Below are positions 47,009-54,703 of a stretch of 64,000 nucleotides of DNA, in pieces; the first letter of the stretch is position 1, and each line of letters opens with the position of its first letter. The position numbers and the translations under genes were made by a program. The DNA lies in assembly GCA_937949615.1 (NCBI GenBank), contig CALEDQ010000004.1:1-64000 (forward strand). The letters run 5' to 3'. The notes beneath the pieces were generated by a model. The model was not told the DNA's origin and ran no database searches. It saw only the letters and a list, made by a program, of their open reading frames with translations. The DNA comes from an uncultured bacterium. Its GTDB lineage: Bacteria > Muiribacteriota > Ozemobacteria > Ozemobacterales > Ozemobacteraceae.

Positions 47009-48049
47009 TTATTTTTTCAGGCCGAGGCGTTCGCGCTGGTATTTTTCGCGCAGGGGTTCCCACCACCATTTGTTGTCGAGATACCACTGCACGGTTTTAC
47101 GCAGGCCGGTTTCGAAGGTTTCAACCGGTTTCCAGCCGAGTTCGCGTTCGATTTTGCCGGCGTCGATGGCGTAGCGCATGTCGTGACCGGGGCGGTCGGC
47201 GACGAAGGTGATCTGTTCGGCGTATTTGGTACCATCAGCGCGGGGTTTGAGGTCGTCGAGAATCGCGCAGATGGTTTTAACGACTTCGATGTTCTGCTTT
47301 TCGTTGTGGCCGCCGATATTGTAGGTTTCACCGGGTTTGCCCTGCAGGCAGACAGTGCACAAAGCCCGGGCGTGGTCTTCGACATAGAGCCAGTCGCGGA
47401 TCTGATCGCCTTTTCCGTAGATCGGCAGCGGCTTGCCTTCGAGAGCGTTGAGAATGACGAGCGGAATCAACTTCTCAGGAAAATGGTATGGCCCGTAGTT
47501 GTTCGAGCAGTTGGTGATCAGCGCCTGCAGGCCGAAGGTTCGCTGCCATGAACGCACCAGATGGTCGGAGCTCGCCTTGCTCGCCGAGTATGGGGAACTC
47601 GGGTCGTAGGGGGTCTCTTCGGTGAACAGACTGTCATCGAGTTCGAGATCGCCGTAGACTTCGTCGGTGCTGATATGGTGGAAGCGGAAGTTCGGGTGGT
47701 CTTTGGCGTAGCTGCGGGCGGCTTCGAGCAGGGTATAAGTACCGATGATATTCGTCTGAATGAAGGCGGCCGGCCCGTCGATACTGCGGTCGACGTGCGA
47801 TTCTGCCGCCAGATGCATGATTGCATCGGGCTTGAACGAGGCAAAAGCCTGGTCGACGGCGTTGCGATCGCAGATGTCGGCCTGCAGGAAGCGGTAGCGG
47901 TCAGAACTTTCGACCTCTTTGAGGGAAGCGAGGTTGCCGGCGTAGGTCAGTTTATCGAGGTTGAGCACCTGGTGATCGGTGTTCTTGATCAGATGTCTGA
48001 TGACTGCCGAGCCAATAAAGCCGGCGCCGCCGGTAACGATAATCTTCAT
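47009..48049 (-). CDS. rmlB: dTDP-glucose 4,6-dehydratase
   Basis: 346 residues. Converts dTDP-glucose to dTDP-4-keto-6-deoxyglucose. Seen: [52 protein letters not shown] with the catalytic Asp-Glu, [13 protein letters not shown] with Tyr/Lys, and [17 protein letters not shown]. The second ATG (48049) is chosen since the GGGGGA ribosome site touches the first. It is separated from rmlA, C, D by 34 kb and stands on the opposite strand, upstream of gmd-fcl. Confidence 0.97.
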   Translation of the reverse strand: MKIIVTGGAGFIGSAVIRHLIKNTDHQVLNLDKLTYAGNLASLKEVESSDRYRFLQADICDRNAVDQAFASFKPDAIMHLAAESHVDRSIDGPAAFIQTNIIGTYTLLEAARSYAKDHPNFRFHHISTDEVYGDLELDDSLFTEETPYDPSSPYSASKASSDHLVRSWQRTFGLQALITNCSNNYGPYHFPEKLIPLVILNALEGKPLPIYGKGDQIRDWLYVEDHARALCTVCLQGKPGETYNIGGHNEKQNIEVVKTICAILDDLKPRADGTKYAEQITFVADRPGHDMRYAIDAGKIERELGWKPVETFETGLRKTVQWYLDNKWWWEPLREKYQRERLGLKK

Positions 48050-48129
48050 GGTCATTCCCCCGGTTTGAATTTTTGAATGGCGGTACTTTTAGCAGATTTG
48101 GGGGTGGCGGGCAACAAAAAGAAAATTTG

Positions 48130-48158
48130 TTACCATCGGTTAACGGCTAGCGTATAAT
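48130..48158 (+). promoter_or_regulatory. Promoter of the glucosaminidase lipoprotein gene
   Basis: TTACCA (48130-48135), 17 bases, TATAAT (48153-48158), about 48 bases before the ATG at 48206, which has GAAAGG upstream. Confidence 0.65.
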
Positions 48159-48205
48159 TGGTGTAAATTTTGAAATTATAAAATCTTTTTTGAAAGGTTA
48201 ATTTT

Positions 48206-49042
48206 ATGAGGCAATGCAAAAGATTCGCAGTTCTGCTGATGGTTATCTCGTCGTTTTTCATGACCGGCTGCGACGCCAGCAAGATTCTCGACGTCATCCA
48301 GAAGGTCGCTGAAGGTGTTCAGAAGGCGATTCCGGCGATCAAGCAGGTCATCGATACAGTTTCAAACACGGTGAACTCGACCAATACCGACACAGCCGTC
48401 AATAACACGGCGAGTACCACCACAACTATCCCCGAAACGAATGCCAACAACGCTTCGGTAACCGTGACCAACCCGACCGACGACGAAGAGGTCGGAACCA
48501 GCACTTCGACCAGCACTGCAACGAACACTGCGACCAGCACCAACACAAACACCAGCGCCGCCGAAGCCGCTCTCGCCAACTACAGAGGCGGGCGCCTGTC
48601 ACCCTCTGAATTCGCAAGACTGTTCGGCCCGGTTGCCCGTGAAGCAAGCAAGAAATCAGGGGTGCCGGCCTCGATCATTCTGGCGCAGGCCGCTCTCGAA
48701 ACCGGCTGGGGCGGATCGACCATCGGCGACGCCAAGAATCTTTTCGGTATCAAGGGCACCGGCCCCGCCGGTTCGGTCAGAGTTCCGACCCAGGAAGTCA
48801 TCAACGGCCGCCGCGTAACCATCAACGACAATTTCAGAAAATACAACAGCTGGCAGGAATCGATCGAAGATCATGGCCGCCTGCTGCAGAATTCGCGCTA
48901 TGCGAAAGCCATGGCTGTGAAAAACGACCCCGACCAGTTCGCCCGTGAGCTGCAGAAAGCCGGCTACGCCACCGACCCGGAATACGCCAGCAAGCTGATC
49001 AGCATCATGAAATCGAACAACCTCTACCAGTACAATAACTGA
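48206..49042 (+). CDS. Lipoprotein with a glucosaminidase (FlgJ/LytG-type) domain
   Basis: 278 residues. Lipoprotein signal RFAVLLMVISSFFMTGC with the lipobox Cys at about 22. Residues about 45-125 form a Thr/Asn/Ser-rich linker (TSTSTATNTATSTNTNTS). Residues about 135-278 are a glucosaminidase domain: FARLFGPVAREASKKSGVPA, ILAQAALETGWGGSTIGDAK with the catalytic Glu in ETGWG, NLFGIKG, FRKYNSWQESIEDHGRLL and YATDPEYASKLISIM. It would cut peptidoglycan glycan strands from an outer- or inner-membrane-anchored position. Own promoter; a small secreted protein gene follows 24 bases later. Confidence 0.92.
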   Translation: MRQCKRFAVLLMVISSFFMTGCDASKILDVIQKVAEGVQKAIPAIKQVIDTVSNTVNSTNTDTAVNNTASTTTTIPETNANNASVTVTNPTDDEEVGTSTSTSTATNTATSTNTNTSAAEAALANYRGGRLSPSEFARLFGPVAREASKKSGVPASIILAQAALETGWGGSTIGDAKNLFGIKGTGPAGSVRVPTQEVINGRRVTINDNFRKYNSWQESIEDHGRLLQNSRYAKAMAVKNDPDQFARELQKAGYATDPEYASKLISIMKSNNLYQYNN

Positions 49043-49066
49043 CAAGGGCCTCATCAGGAGCATAAA

Positions 49067-49669
49067 ATGAAAAAGCTTATCATCGCATTTGCACTCTGTG
49101 TTTCATTGTTCAATGTCAGCAGCGCCAACGCTGCCGTGACCGCCAGCGAAAAGCTGCAGCTGAAAGCCATCGAAGGCGCACTGACCGTCGAAAAGCACCT
49201 CGATGAAAATGGCGTCGTTCTGAAAGTTCTCGGCGCCGACGGCAAGGAAATCTTCAAATCAGAAAATCTCGGCTCAGAAGACAAGCTGTTCATGATGGGC
49301 GACAAGGCAGTCGGTCTCGCCAGCCACGACTTCGATGCCGACGGCAACCCGGAAATTCTCGTTTCAGCCTTCTACGGCCCGAAAGCCAGCGGCCTGTATG
49401 TTTTCAGATATGATGCCGCCGCCGGCAAATTCGCCGCCGTGAAGTTTCTCAACCCGGTCGATGCCGAACTCTCTACTGAAAACCTCGTTTCTGACATCAG
49501 ACACGAAAGCGGTGACGACATGCTCGTCAAAGAAGACGGCAGCCTCGTCGCTCTCGGCCTGATCTACCCGTCAGAAGCCGGTCAGAGCCCGATCGAAGGT
49601 CTCTACACCTGGAAATATGCCGACGGCATGTTCAACCTCGTCGACAAAAAACCGGTCGAAGTGAAGTAA
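49067..49669 (+). CDS. Small secreted protein with an FG-GAP/EF-hand-like motif
   Basis: 200 residues. Signal peptide KKLIIAFALCVSLFNVSSAN with cleavage near ANA-A. The middle contains ASHDFDADGNPEILVSAFYG, an FG-GAP/calcium-loop-like motif (D-x-D-x-D-G). The rest has alternating strands and may be a partial beta-propeller or a small beta-sandwich. It follows the glucosaminidase lipoprotein gene and precedes a strong terminator. No family recognised with certainty. Confidence 0.75.
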   Translation: MKKLIIAFALCVSLFNVSSANAAVTASEKLQLKAIEGALTVEKHLDENGVVLKVLGADGKEIFKSENLGSEDKLFMMGDKAVGLASHDFDADGNPEILVSAFYGPKASGLYVFRYDAAAGKFAAVKFLNPVDAELSTENLVSDIRHESGDDMLVKEDGSLVALGLIYPSEAGQSPIEGLYTWKYADGMFNLVDKKPVEVK

Positions 49670-49672
49670 GCC

Positions 49673-49723
49673 GCATAAAAAATGCGGTGCCAGTCGTTGA
49701 GACTGGCACCGCATTTTTTATGC
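49673..49723. terminator. Bidirectional rho-independent terminator
   Basis: A perfect 23-bp inverted repeat: arms 49673-49695 and 49701-49723 with loop GTTGA. The GC-rich part (TGCGGTGCCAGTC/GACTGGCACCGCA) is flanked by A6 on one side and T6 on the other, so it can stop transcripts from both the secreted-protein gene (plus) and manC (minus). Confidence 0.92.
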
Positions 49724-49731
49724 GCCGATGA

Positions 49732-51144
49732 TCAGGTGCGGCCGTAGGTGTCTTCGAAGCGGATGATATCGTCTTCGCCGAGGTAGCTGCCGCTCTGCAC
49801 TTCGATCAGTTCAAGCGGAATGCGGCCGGGGTTTTCGAGACGGTGCGACTGCCCGAGCGGAATATAGGTCGACTGGTTCTCGCTGAGGATGATAACCTCG
49901 TTGCCTTTGGTAATTTTCGCAGTGCCTTTGACGACAACCCAATGCTCGGCACGGTGATAGTGCATCTGCATTGACAGAGTGGCGCCGGGGTTGACGGTGA
50001 TCCGCTTGACCTGAAAGCGCTCAGACAGGTCGATCGTCTCATAGGTGCCCCAGGGGCGGTTGACGCGGCGATGGTTGATCGCTTCGCAGCGTTTGGCAGC
50101 GCGCAACTGGTCGACGATGCTCTTGACATCCTGAACTTTGTTTTTGTGCGCGACCAGCACAGCATCGGCCGTTTCGACGATAACGTGATCCTCGATGCCA
50201 ACAGCGGCGACCAGGCGATTCGAAGCGAGAATACACGAATTTTTCACACCAGCGGTGAGCACGTCGCCGTTGACGACGTTGCCGGCGGCATCGGCCGGGT
50301 TGACATCAGCGAGGGCAGACCAGGAACCGACGTCGTTCCAGCCGGCATCGAGCGGAATCATGGCGCCGAGGGCGGTTTTTTCCATGACCGCGTAGTCGAT
50401 CGAGATCGACGGGCTGGAGGCGAAAGCTTCCTTTTCGAGGCGCAGGAAATCGGCGTCGCGACTACCGGCCTTGAGGGCCTTGCTGCAGGCCGGGCCGATT
50501 TTCGGGTTGTGCTTTTTCATTTCGGCGAGCAGCACCGAAGGTTTAAACATGAACATGCCGCTGTTCCAGAAATAGTTGCCGGCTTTCAGATATTTCTGCG
50601 CGGTCGCCAGGTCGGGTTTTTCGACAAAGGCGTCAATCGGCAGAGCTTCGGCCTTTTTGTCGGCCTTACCGGCTCTGATATAACCGTAACCGGTTTCGGG
50701 AGTGGTCGGCACGATGCCGAAGGTCACGAGTTTGCCGGCGAGGGCGGCCTGCAGGCCTTTTTTGATGGCGGCATGGAAAGCGGCCTGGTTTTTGATGACG
50801 TGGTCGGCCGGCAGCACCAGCAGCACTTCATCGCTCTTTTCATTGTGCAGAGCGGCGACGGCGACGGCCGGGGCGGTGTTGCGCCCGACCGGTTCGAGAA
50901 CGATGGCTGCCGGGTTGCAGCCGATCTGGCGCATCTGTTCGGCGACAAGAAAACGGTGGTCTTCATTGCAGATGATAACCGGAGCCCCGAGATCAGTCAG
51001 ACCAGAAAGCCGCAGCAGGGTTTCCTGGATCATCGTATGCGAACCCGCGAGCGGCAGAAACTGCTTCGGATACAGCTCGCGCGACAGCGGCCACAGCCGT
51101 GTCCCTGCCCCACCAGACAGGATAACGGGTATAATTTTATTCAT
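49732..51144 (-). CDS. manC: Mannose-1-phosphate guanylyltransferase / mannose-6-phosphate isomerase
   Basis: 470 residues. Makes GDP-mannose from GTP and mannose 1-phosphate, with a C-terminal cupin for mannose-6-phosphate isomerisation. Seen: ILSGGAGTRLWPLSRELYPK, LVLPADHVI, FVEKPDLATAQKYL, NSGMFMFKPSVLL and SIDYAVMEK; the C-terminal cupin has NRPWGTYETID, LSMQMHYHRAEHWVVV and IPLGQSHRLENPG. GGAG lies 7 bases before the ATG. Feeds gmd-fcl. A small hairpin repeat separates it from the phosphomannomutase gene upstream. Confidence 0.96.
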   Translation of the reverse strand: MNKIIPVILSGGAGTRLWPLSRELYPKQFLPLAGSHTMIQETLLRLSGLTDLGAPVIICNEDHRFLVAEQMRQIGCNPAAIVLEPVGRNTAPAVAVAALHNEKSDEVLLVLPADHVIKNQAAFHAAIKKGLQAALAGKLVTFGIVPTTPETGYGYIRAGKADKKAEALPIDAFVEKPDLATAQKYLKAGNYFWNSGMFMFKPSVLLAEMKKHNPKIGPACSKALKAGSRDADFLRLEKEAFASSPSISIDYAVMEKTALGAMIPLDAGWNDVGSWSALADVNPADAAGNVVNGDVLTAGVKNSCILASNRLVAAVGIEDHVIVETADAVLVAHKNKVQDVKSIVDQLRAAKRCEAINHRRVNRPWGTYETIDLSERFQVKRITVNPGATLSMQMHYHRAEHWVVVKGTAKITKGNEVIILSENQSTYIPLGQSHRLENPGRIPLELIEVQSGSYLGEDDIIRFEDTYGRT

Positions 51145-51170
51145 GTATATTCTCCAAAGTAGTTTTCAAG

Positions 51171-51384
51171 GTGCAGCTTCGGCCTATCAGCCGGGTTACT
51201 TTTTTGCTGACAGGAGGTCAGCTATACTCGGCAGCATCAGGATAGATGCTGCCGGGTGCTTCAGCAACTTTTATTTTTAAATTTTCGCTCAGCAGAACCG
51301 CTCTATCCTGCGCGGTTCTGCATAAGCACATCCTGTGCAAAACAAGCTTACGAAAAAGTAATCCCGTCTTCTCGCCTTCGCAAT
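51171..51384 (-). repeat. Modular hairpin repeat, copy 4 (long form)
   Basis: Shares ends with copies 1-3 and, with copy 1, the first two hairpins (51206-51222 and 51230-51253, loops AGGAG and AGGATA on the plus strand). It then has two hairpins of its own at 51292-51321 and 51326-51338 whose loops read AGGAT on the minus strand (the last one is GCACAGGATGTGC). Lies 55 bp beyond the stop codon of the phosphomannomutase gene. It also occupies the short region upstream of manC. Confidence 0.8.
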
Positions 51385-51438
51385 TCTTAATTTGCAAGTT
51401 ATCTTTTCATTAGAATCTATACTAAGTAGCTTTAACGA

Positions 51439-52800
51439 TCAGGCGGGGGTGCCGGCGATCAGGGTCAGGAGTTCTTCGGTGCGGGTGCGCATCAGGTTCT
51501 CGTCGGCGCGGGATTCGACGTTGAGGCGGATGACCGGTTCGGTGTTCGAAGCGCGCAGATTGAAGCGCCAGTCGGGGTGTTCGATGCTGATGCCGTCGGT
51601 TTCGTCGATGCTGACGGCGCCGGCGGCGTAGCGGCTGCGCACGGTGGCGAACAGGGCTTTCGGGTTATCGACGCGGCGGTTGATTTCGCCGCTGGCCGGA
51701 AATTTTGCCTGCCGTTCGGCGACGAGCTGGCCAAGGCTTTTGCCGGTGGCGCTGATCAGGCCGTAGACGAGCAGCCACGGAATCATACCACTGTCGCAGT
51801 AGGCGAAATCTTTAAAATAATGGTGAGCACTCATTTCGCCGCCGTAGACGGCGTCTTCCTGGCGCATGCGGGCCTTGATGAAGGCGTGGCCAGTCTTGCT
51901 CAGCACCGGGGTTCCCCCACCCTGCCGCACGATGTCGATGGTGTTCCAGGTCAGGCGCGGGTCGTGAATAATGCGGGCGCCGGGTTTCTGCTTGAGAAAG
52001 CTCTCAGCGAGCAAACCGACGATGTAATAACCTTCGATGAAGCCGCCCTTTTCGTCGAACAGGAAGCAGCGGTCGAAATCGCCGTCCCAGGCGATGCCGA
52101 AGTCGGCACCATGGGCGATCACGGCCTCGGCGGTCGCTGAGCGGTTTTCGGGCAGCAGCGGGTTTGGAATGCCGTTCGGGAAACCTCCGTCGGGCTGATG
52201 ATGCACTTTGATAAACTGGCAGGGCAGGTATTTTTCGAGCCGGTCGATGATCGGGCCGGCGCAGCCGTTACCGGAGTTAGCGACGATTTTAAGCGGTTTG
52301 AGTTTCTTTACATCGACGTAGCCGAGAAGATGTTCGAGGTATTTTTGTTTCAGGTCGATACGCATCGTCGTGCCATGGAATTCGACATCGGCAAAGTCGC
52401 CGGCGGCGGCAAGATCGCGGATATTATTGAGGCCGTCGTCGCCGCTGATCGGGCGTGAGCTCTTACGCACGAATTTCATGCCATTGTAGTCGATTGGATT
52501 ATGGCTGGCGGTGACCATGATGCCGCCGTCGAAGCCTTCGCTGAAGGTGGCAAAATAGATTTCTTCGGTGCCGCAGAGGCCGATATCGAGGACATCGACG
52601 CCGCCGGCCATCAGGCCGTCGCTGAGTGCGTGGCAGAGTTTCTGGCTGCTGTGTCTGATGTCACGGCCGACCACGACTTTTTCGGGTTTGAGGAATTCGG
52701 CGTAGGCGCGGCCGATGCGATAGGCGATATCTTCATTGAGATCATCGGGCAGGCGGCCGCGGACATCATAGGCTTTAAAGCATTTCAGAGTCGCAGTCAT
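51439..52800 (-). CDS. manB: Phosphomannomutase / phosphoglucomutase
   Basis: 453 residues. Interconverts hexose 6- and 1-phosphates. Seen: [36 protein letters not shown] with the phosphoserine, [16 protein letters not shown] for the metal and [20 protein letters not shown] for sugar recognition. Close to AlgC/ManB type. GGGGGA lies 5 bases before the ATG. It supplies mannose 1-phosphate to manC and perhaps glucose 1-phosphate to rmlA. Its 3' end is followed by hairpin repeat copy 4. Confidence 0.96.
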   Translation of the reverse strand: MTATLKCFKAYDVRGRLPDDLNEDIAYRIGRAYAEFLKPEKVVVGRDIRHSSQKLCHALSDGLMAGGVDVLDIGLCGTEEIYFATFSEGFDGGIMVTASHNPIDYNGMKFVRKSSRPISGDDGLNNIRDLAAAGDFADVEFHGTTMRIDLKQKYLEHLLGYVDVKKLKPLKIVANSGNGCAGPIIDRLEKYLPCQFIKVHHQPDGGFPNGIPNPLLPENRSATAEAVIAHGADFGIAWDGDFDRCFLFDEKGGFIEGYYIVGLLAESFLKQKPGARIIHDPRLTWNTIDIVRQGGGTPVLSKTGHAFIKARMRQEDAVYGGEMSAHHYFKDFAYCDSGMIPWLLVYGLISATGKSLGQLVAERQAKFPASGEINRRVDNPKALFATVRSRYAAGAVSIDETDGISIEHPDWRFNLRASNTEPVIRLNVESRADENLMRTRTEELLTLIAGTPA

Positions 52801-52887
52801 AGATTCCCCCGGGTTAGTTTTCCGGCAATTTTACTACTAAAATTAACCATAAACAATCAATAGTGAGAAATCCTTATACATAATTGT

Positions 52888-53198
52888 GGCATGTCAGCCG
52901 TTGCCGCCGCTTACGCCATCCTGGCTCACGCGGCATAATGCCGTCCTGGCAAAAACGCTCTGCGATCTTCGCCCTCTCATAATCCCAGCTGCTCACTCTG
53001 CTCGCACGACCGGAACACGGGCTCTGTCGCTTCCGCCATCCTGGCTCACGCGACATAACGACTCCTGTCGAAAAAGCCGCATCCTGCGGCAATCGCCCGC
53101 GTTTTGCCCTCCAGGCAAAACGTCCGGTCTTAGCGGCATCGTTTGCAGGGGATTATGGAGTGCTCGCCAAGCGACGCTTATGCAACGGCTGACATGCC
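52888..53198 (-). ncRNA. Palindrome-bounded multi-hairpin element; candidate CsrA-sequestering (CsrB-like) RNA
   Basis: A perfect 17-bp inverted repeat (GGCATGTCAGCCGTTGC at 52888-52904 with its complement at 53182-53198) bounds the element. Inside, hairpins at 52915-52925, 52939-52951, 53035-53045, 53059-53070, 53076-53090 and 53101-53121 present, on the minus strand, loops reading AGGAT, AGGAC, AGGAT, AGGA, AGGAT and TGGAG. CAGGATG/CAGGACG in hairpin loops is the known repeat of CsrB/RsmY-class RNAs. Parts are duplicated inside (GCCATCCTGGCTCACGCG occurs twice). No promoter was clearly found; it lies downstream of the tRNA-Pro terminator. A MITE-like element is the main alternative. A 72-codon minus frame (52874-53092) covering it is explained by the repeats. 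Confidence 0.5.
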
Positions 53199-53223
53199 TT
53201 AATAATTAAACGGGGATAACGAA

Positions 53224-53251
53224 AGAAGCCGTCTCATGTGAGACGGCTTCT
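53224..53251 (-). terminator. Terminator after tRNA-Pro
   Basis: Hairpin with a 13-bp stem AGAAGCCGTCTCA/TGAGACGGCTTCT, followed on the minus strand by TTTCGTT, 6 bases beyond the tRNA 3' end. Confidence 0.8.
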
Positions 53252-53256
53252 GGGGG

Positions 53257-53329
<73 letters not shown>

Positions 53330-53342
53330 TGACGTGAAGGTG

Positions 53343-53371
53343 ATTGTAGCAGATGCGGTAAAAAAAAGCAA
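53343..53371 (-). promoter_or_regulatory. Promoter of tRNA-Pro
   Basis: Minus-strand TTGCTT (53366-53371), 17-base spacer, TACAAT (53343-53348), 13 bases before the mature tRNA 5' end. Confidence 0.65.
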
Positions 53372-53413
53372 CAATAATTTTATGGGGTGCAAAACACTGT
53401 TCGGGATGTTATC

Positions 53414-54703
53414 ATGAAGCAGATGAATCAAGTCACTTCCAGTTCCACGAGTTTTGACAAACTCAAAACGGTTTTTTTTCTTGGCCTGACCTGTAACTTA
53501 ACGACCTTCGTCGGCTGCACCGCGGTATGGGTGGCACTGGCCCGCAATGAATGGGCCGAAGGTATCATAGAAACGGCTCTGGCAGTGCTTGCTTTCGCCC
53601 CGATTTTCATGGGCGATGCGATCAACAATTACACTCTCGGCCGCATCAGGCTGGAGTTTTCCAAGGGCTGGGACGACGTGCAGATTTCGGTCAAAGGCCG
53701 GGAAAAGGTTGCACGCTTCTACCAGTTTTACCGGCTGATTTCGATTCTGCCGGCCTATCTGCTGGCCGCCGCCTTTGTCTACTCACACAGCGGTAATTTC
53801 GCAGCAGTGCAGGGTCTCAAACTCGCATTCCTCTGCGCCTGGGTCATCAACCTGGTGCGGGCTTCGTATCTGCTGCAGAAATATATCGCTCCGCGGCTGC
53901 CGGCTTACGGCGGCGCGACTCTGCTGAAACGGGTTGCCATTACCGCCGCAATTTTCGGGGGCTGGTACTGGTGGTTCTTTACGACAAGCGGGCCGGCCAG
54001 CAAAATGGCGATATTCGGCAGCGGCATCATGTATTTTTTGACAACGGCGCTGATGCACCCGCTGCCGACCAGATTTTCACTGATGAAACCCGGCAAGCCG
54101 GCTTCGAAGCAGGCTTTTTTCCGGGTCGAGCTGCTTTCTGACGAACAGCTGCAGGCAATTCCGGGGGGCGGCATCTTCAATGACGAACTGAAACAATCGT
54201 TTGTCGAAGCAGGCTTCGCCTTTCACGGCAATCTGCGAATGCCGCTGATCGAACTGCCGCTGTTCCAGGCCTGGGGCGTGGCAATGCTCAGCGAAGACGG
54301 CAAAACTCTCGGGCTGCTGCTCGATACAGAAGTAAAAAAAGGTCCCTACCGCTCACTGATTTCTTTCAGTGCCGACAAGACAGTCATCACCACTGATTTT
54401 GGTTCGGGGCAGGCGAAATTTCCGACCGGTATCAGCTATAAACTCGTCGAACGCAGCCTGCAAAAAGCAGAGATGTTGAAGCTGCACCGGGCAAAAATCG
54501 ACGACAGCTTCATTTCCCTGAACGAAAATGCCTGGCAGAAACTCGAAGAGACCGTCAAAAACATTCTGCGCTTTCTCGAAAGCGAAACGGCCGAACGCCG
54601 CAAGGCGGCGGCGGCGAACCGCGGTAACGACCCGGCAGCCGCTGCCCATATGGGCCAGGCGTCAGAGACGTCCGGCACTTCTGAAACCGGAGTCAAACCA
54701 TGA
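53414..54703 (+). CDS. Multi-pass membrane protein of unknown function
   Basis: 429 residues from the ATG at 53414 (an earlier one at 53387 lacks support). About six membrane helices in the first 240 residues (for example VFFLGLTCNLTTFVGCTAVW, ALAVLAFAPIFMGDAINNY, VAITAAIFGGWYWWFFT). It is followed by a soluble C-terminal part of about 190 residues (FRVELLSDEQLQAIPGGGIF). That part ends in a helix (ENAWQKLEETVKNILRFLES) and a low-complexity tail. Overlaps the HD-GYP gene by 4 bases, so it probably works with it, perhaps as an input membrane partner (inference). No family recognised. Confidence 0.8.
   Translation: MKQMNQVTSSSTSFDKLKTVFFLGLTCNLTTFVGCTAVWVALARNEWAEGIIETALAVLAFAPIFMGDAINNYTLGRIRLEFSKGWDDVQISVKGREKVARFYQFYRLISILPAYLLAAAFVYSHSGNFAAVQGLKLAFLCAWVINLVRASYLLQKYIAPRLPAYGGATLLKRVAITAAIFGGWYWWFFTTSGPASKMAIFGSGIMYFLTTALMHPLPTRFSLMKPGKPASKQAFFRVELLSDEQLQAIPGGGIFNDELKQSFVEAGFAFHGNLRMPLIELPLFQAWGVAMLSEDGKTLGLLLDTEVKKGPYRSLISFSADKTVITTDFGSGQAKFPTGISYKLVERSLQKAEMLKLHRAKIDDSFISLNENAWQKLEETVKNILRFLESETAERRKAAAANRGNDPAAAAHMGQASETSGTSETGVKP

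Noticed and set aside
52874..53092. 72-codon minus-strand frame with repeated REPGWRKR segments
   Set aside because: The repeats reflect duplicated hairpins in the palindrome-bounded element; no ribosome site and no family, so treated as non-coding.
52888..53198. CRISPR array, integron attC array or retron RNA
   Set aside because: Repeats are short hairpins of different stems without constant spacers, no cas, integrase or reverse transcriptase gene is near, and the palindromic ends do not fit.
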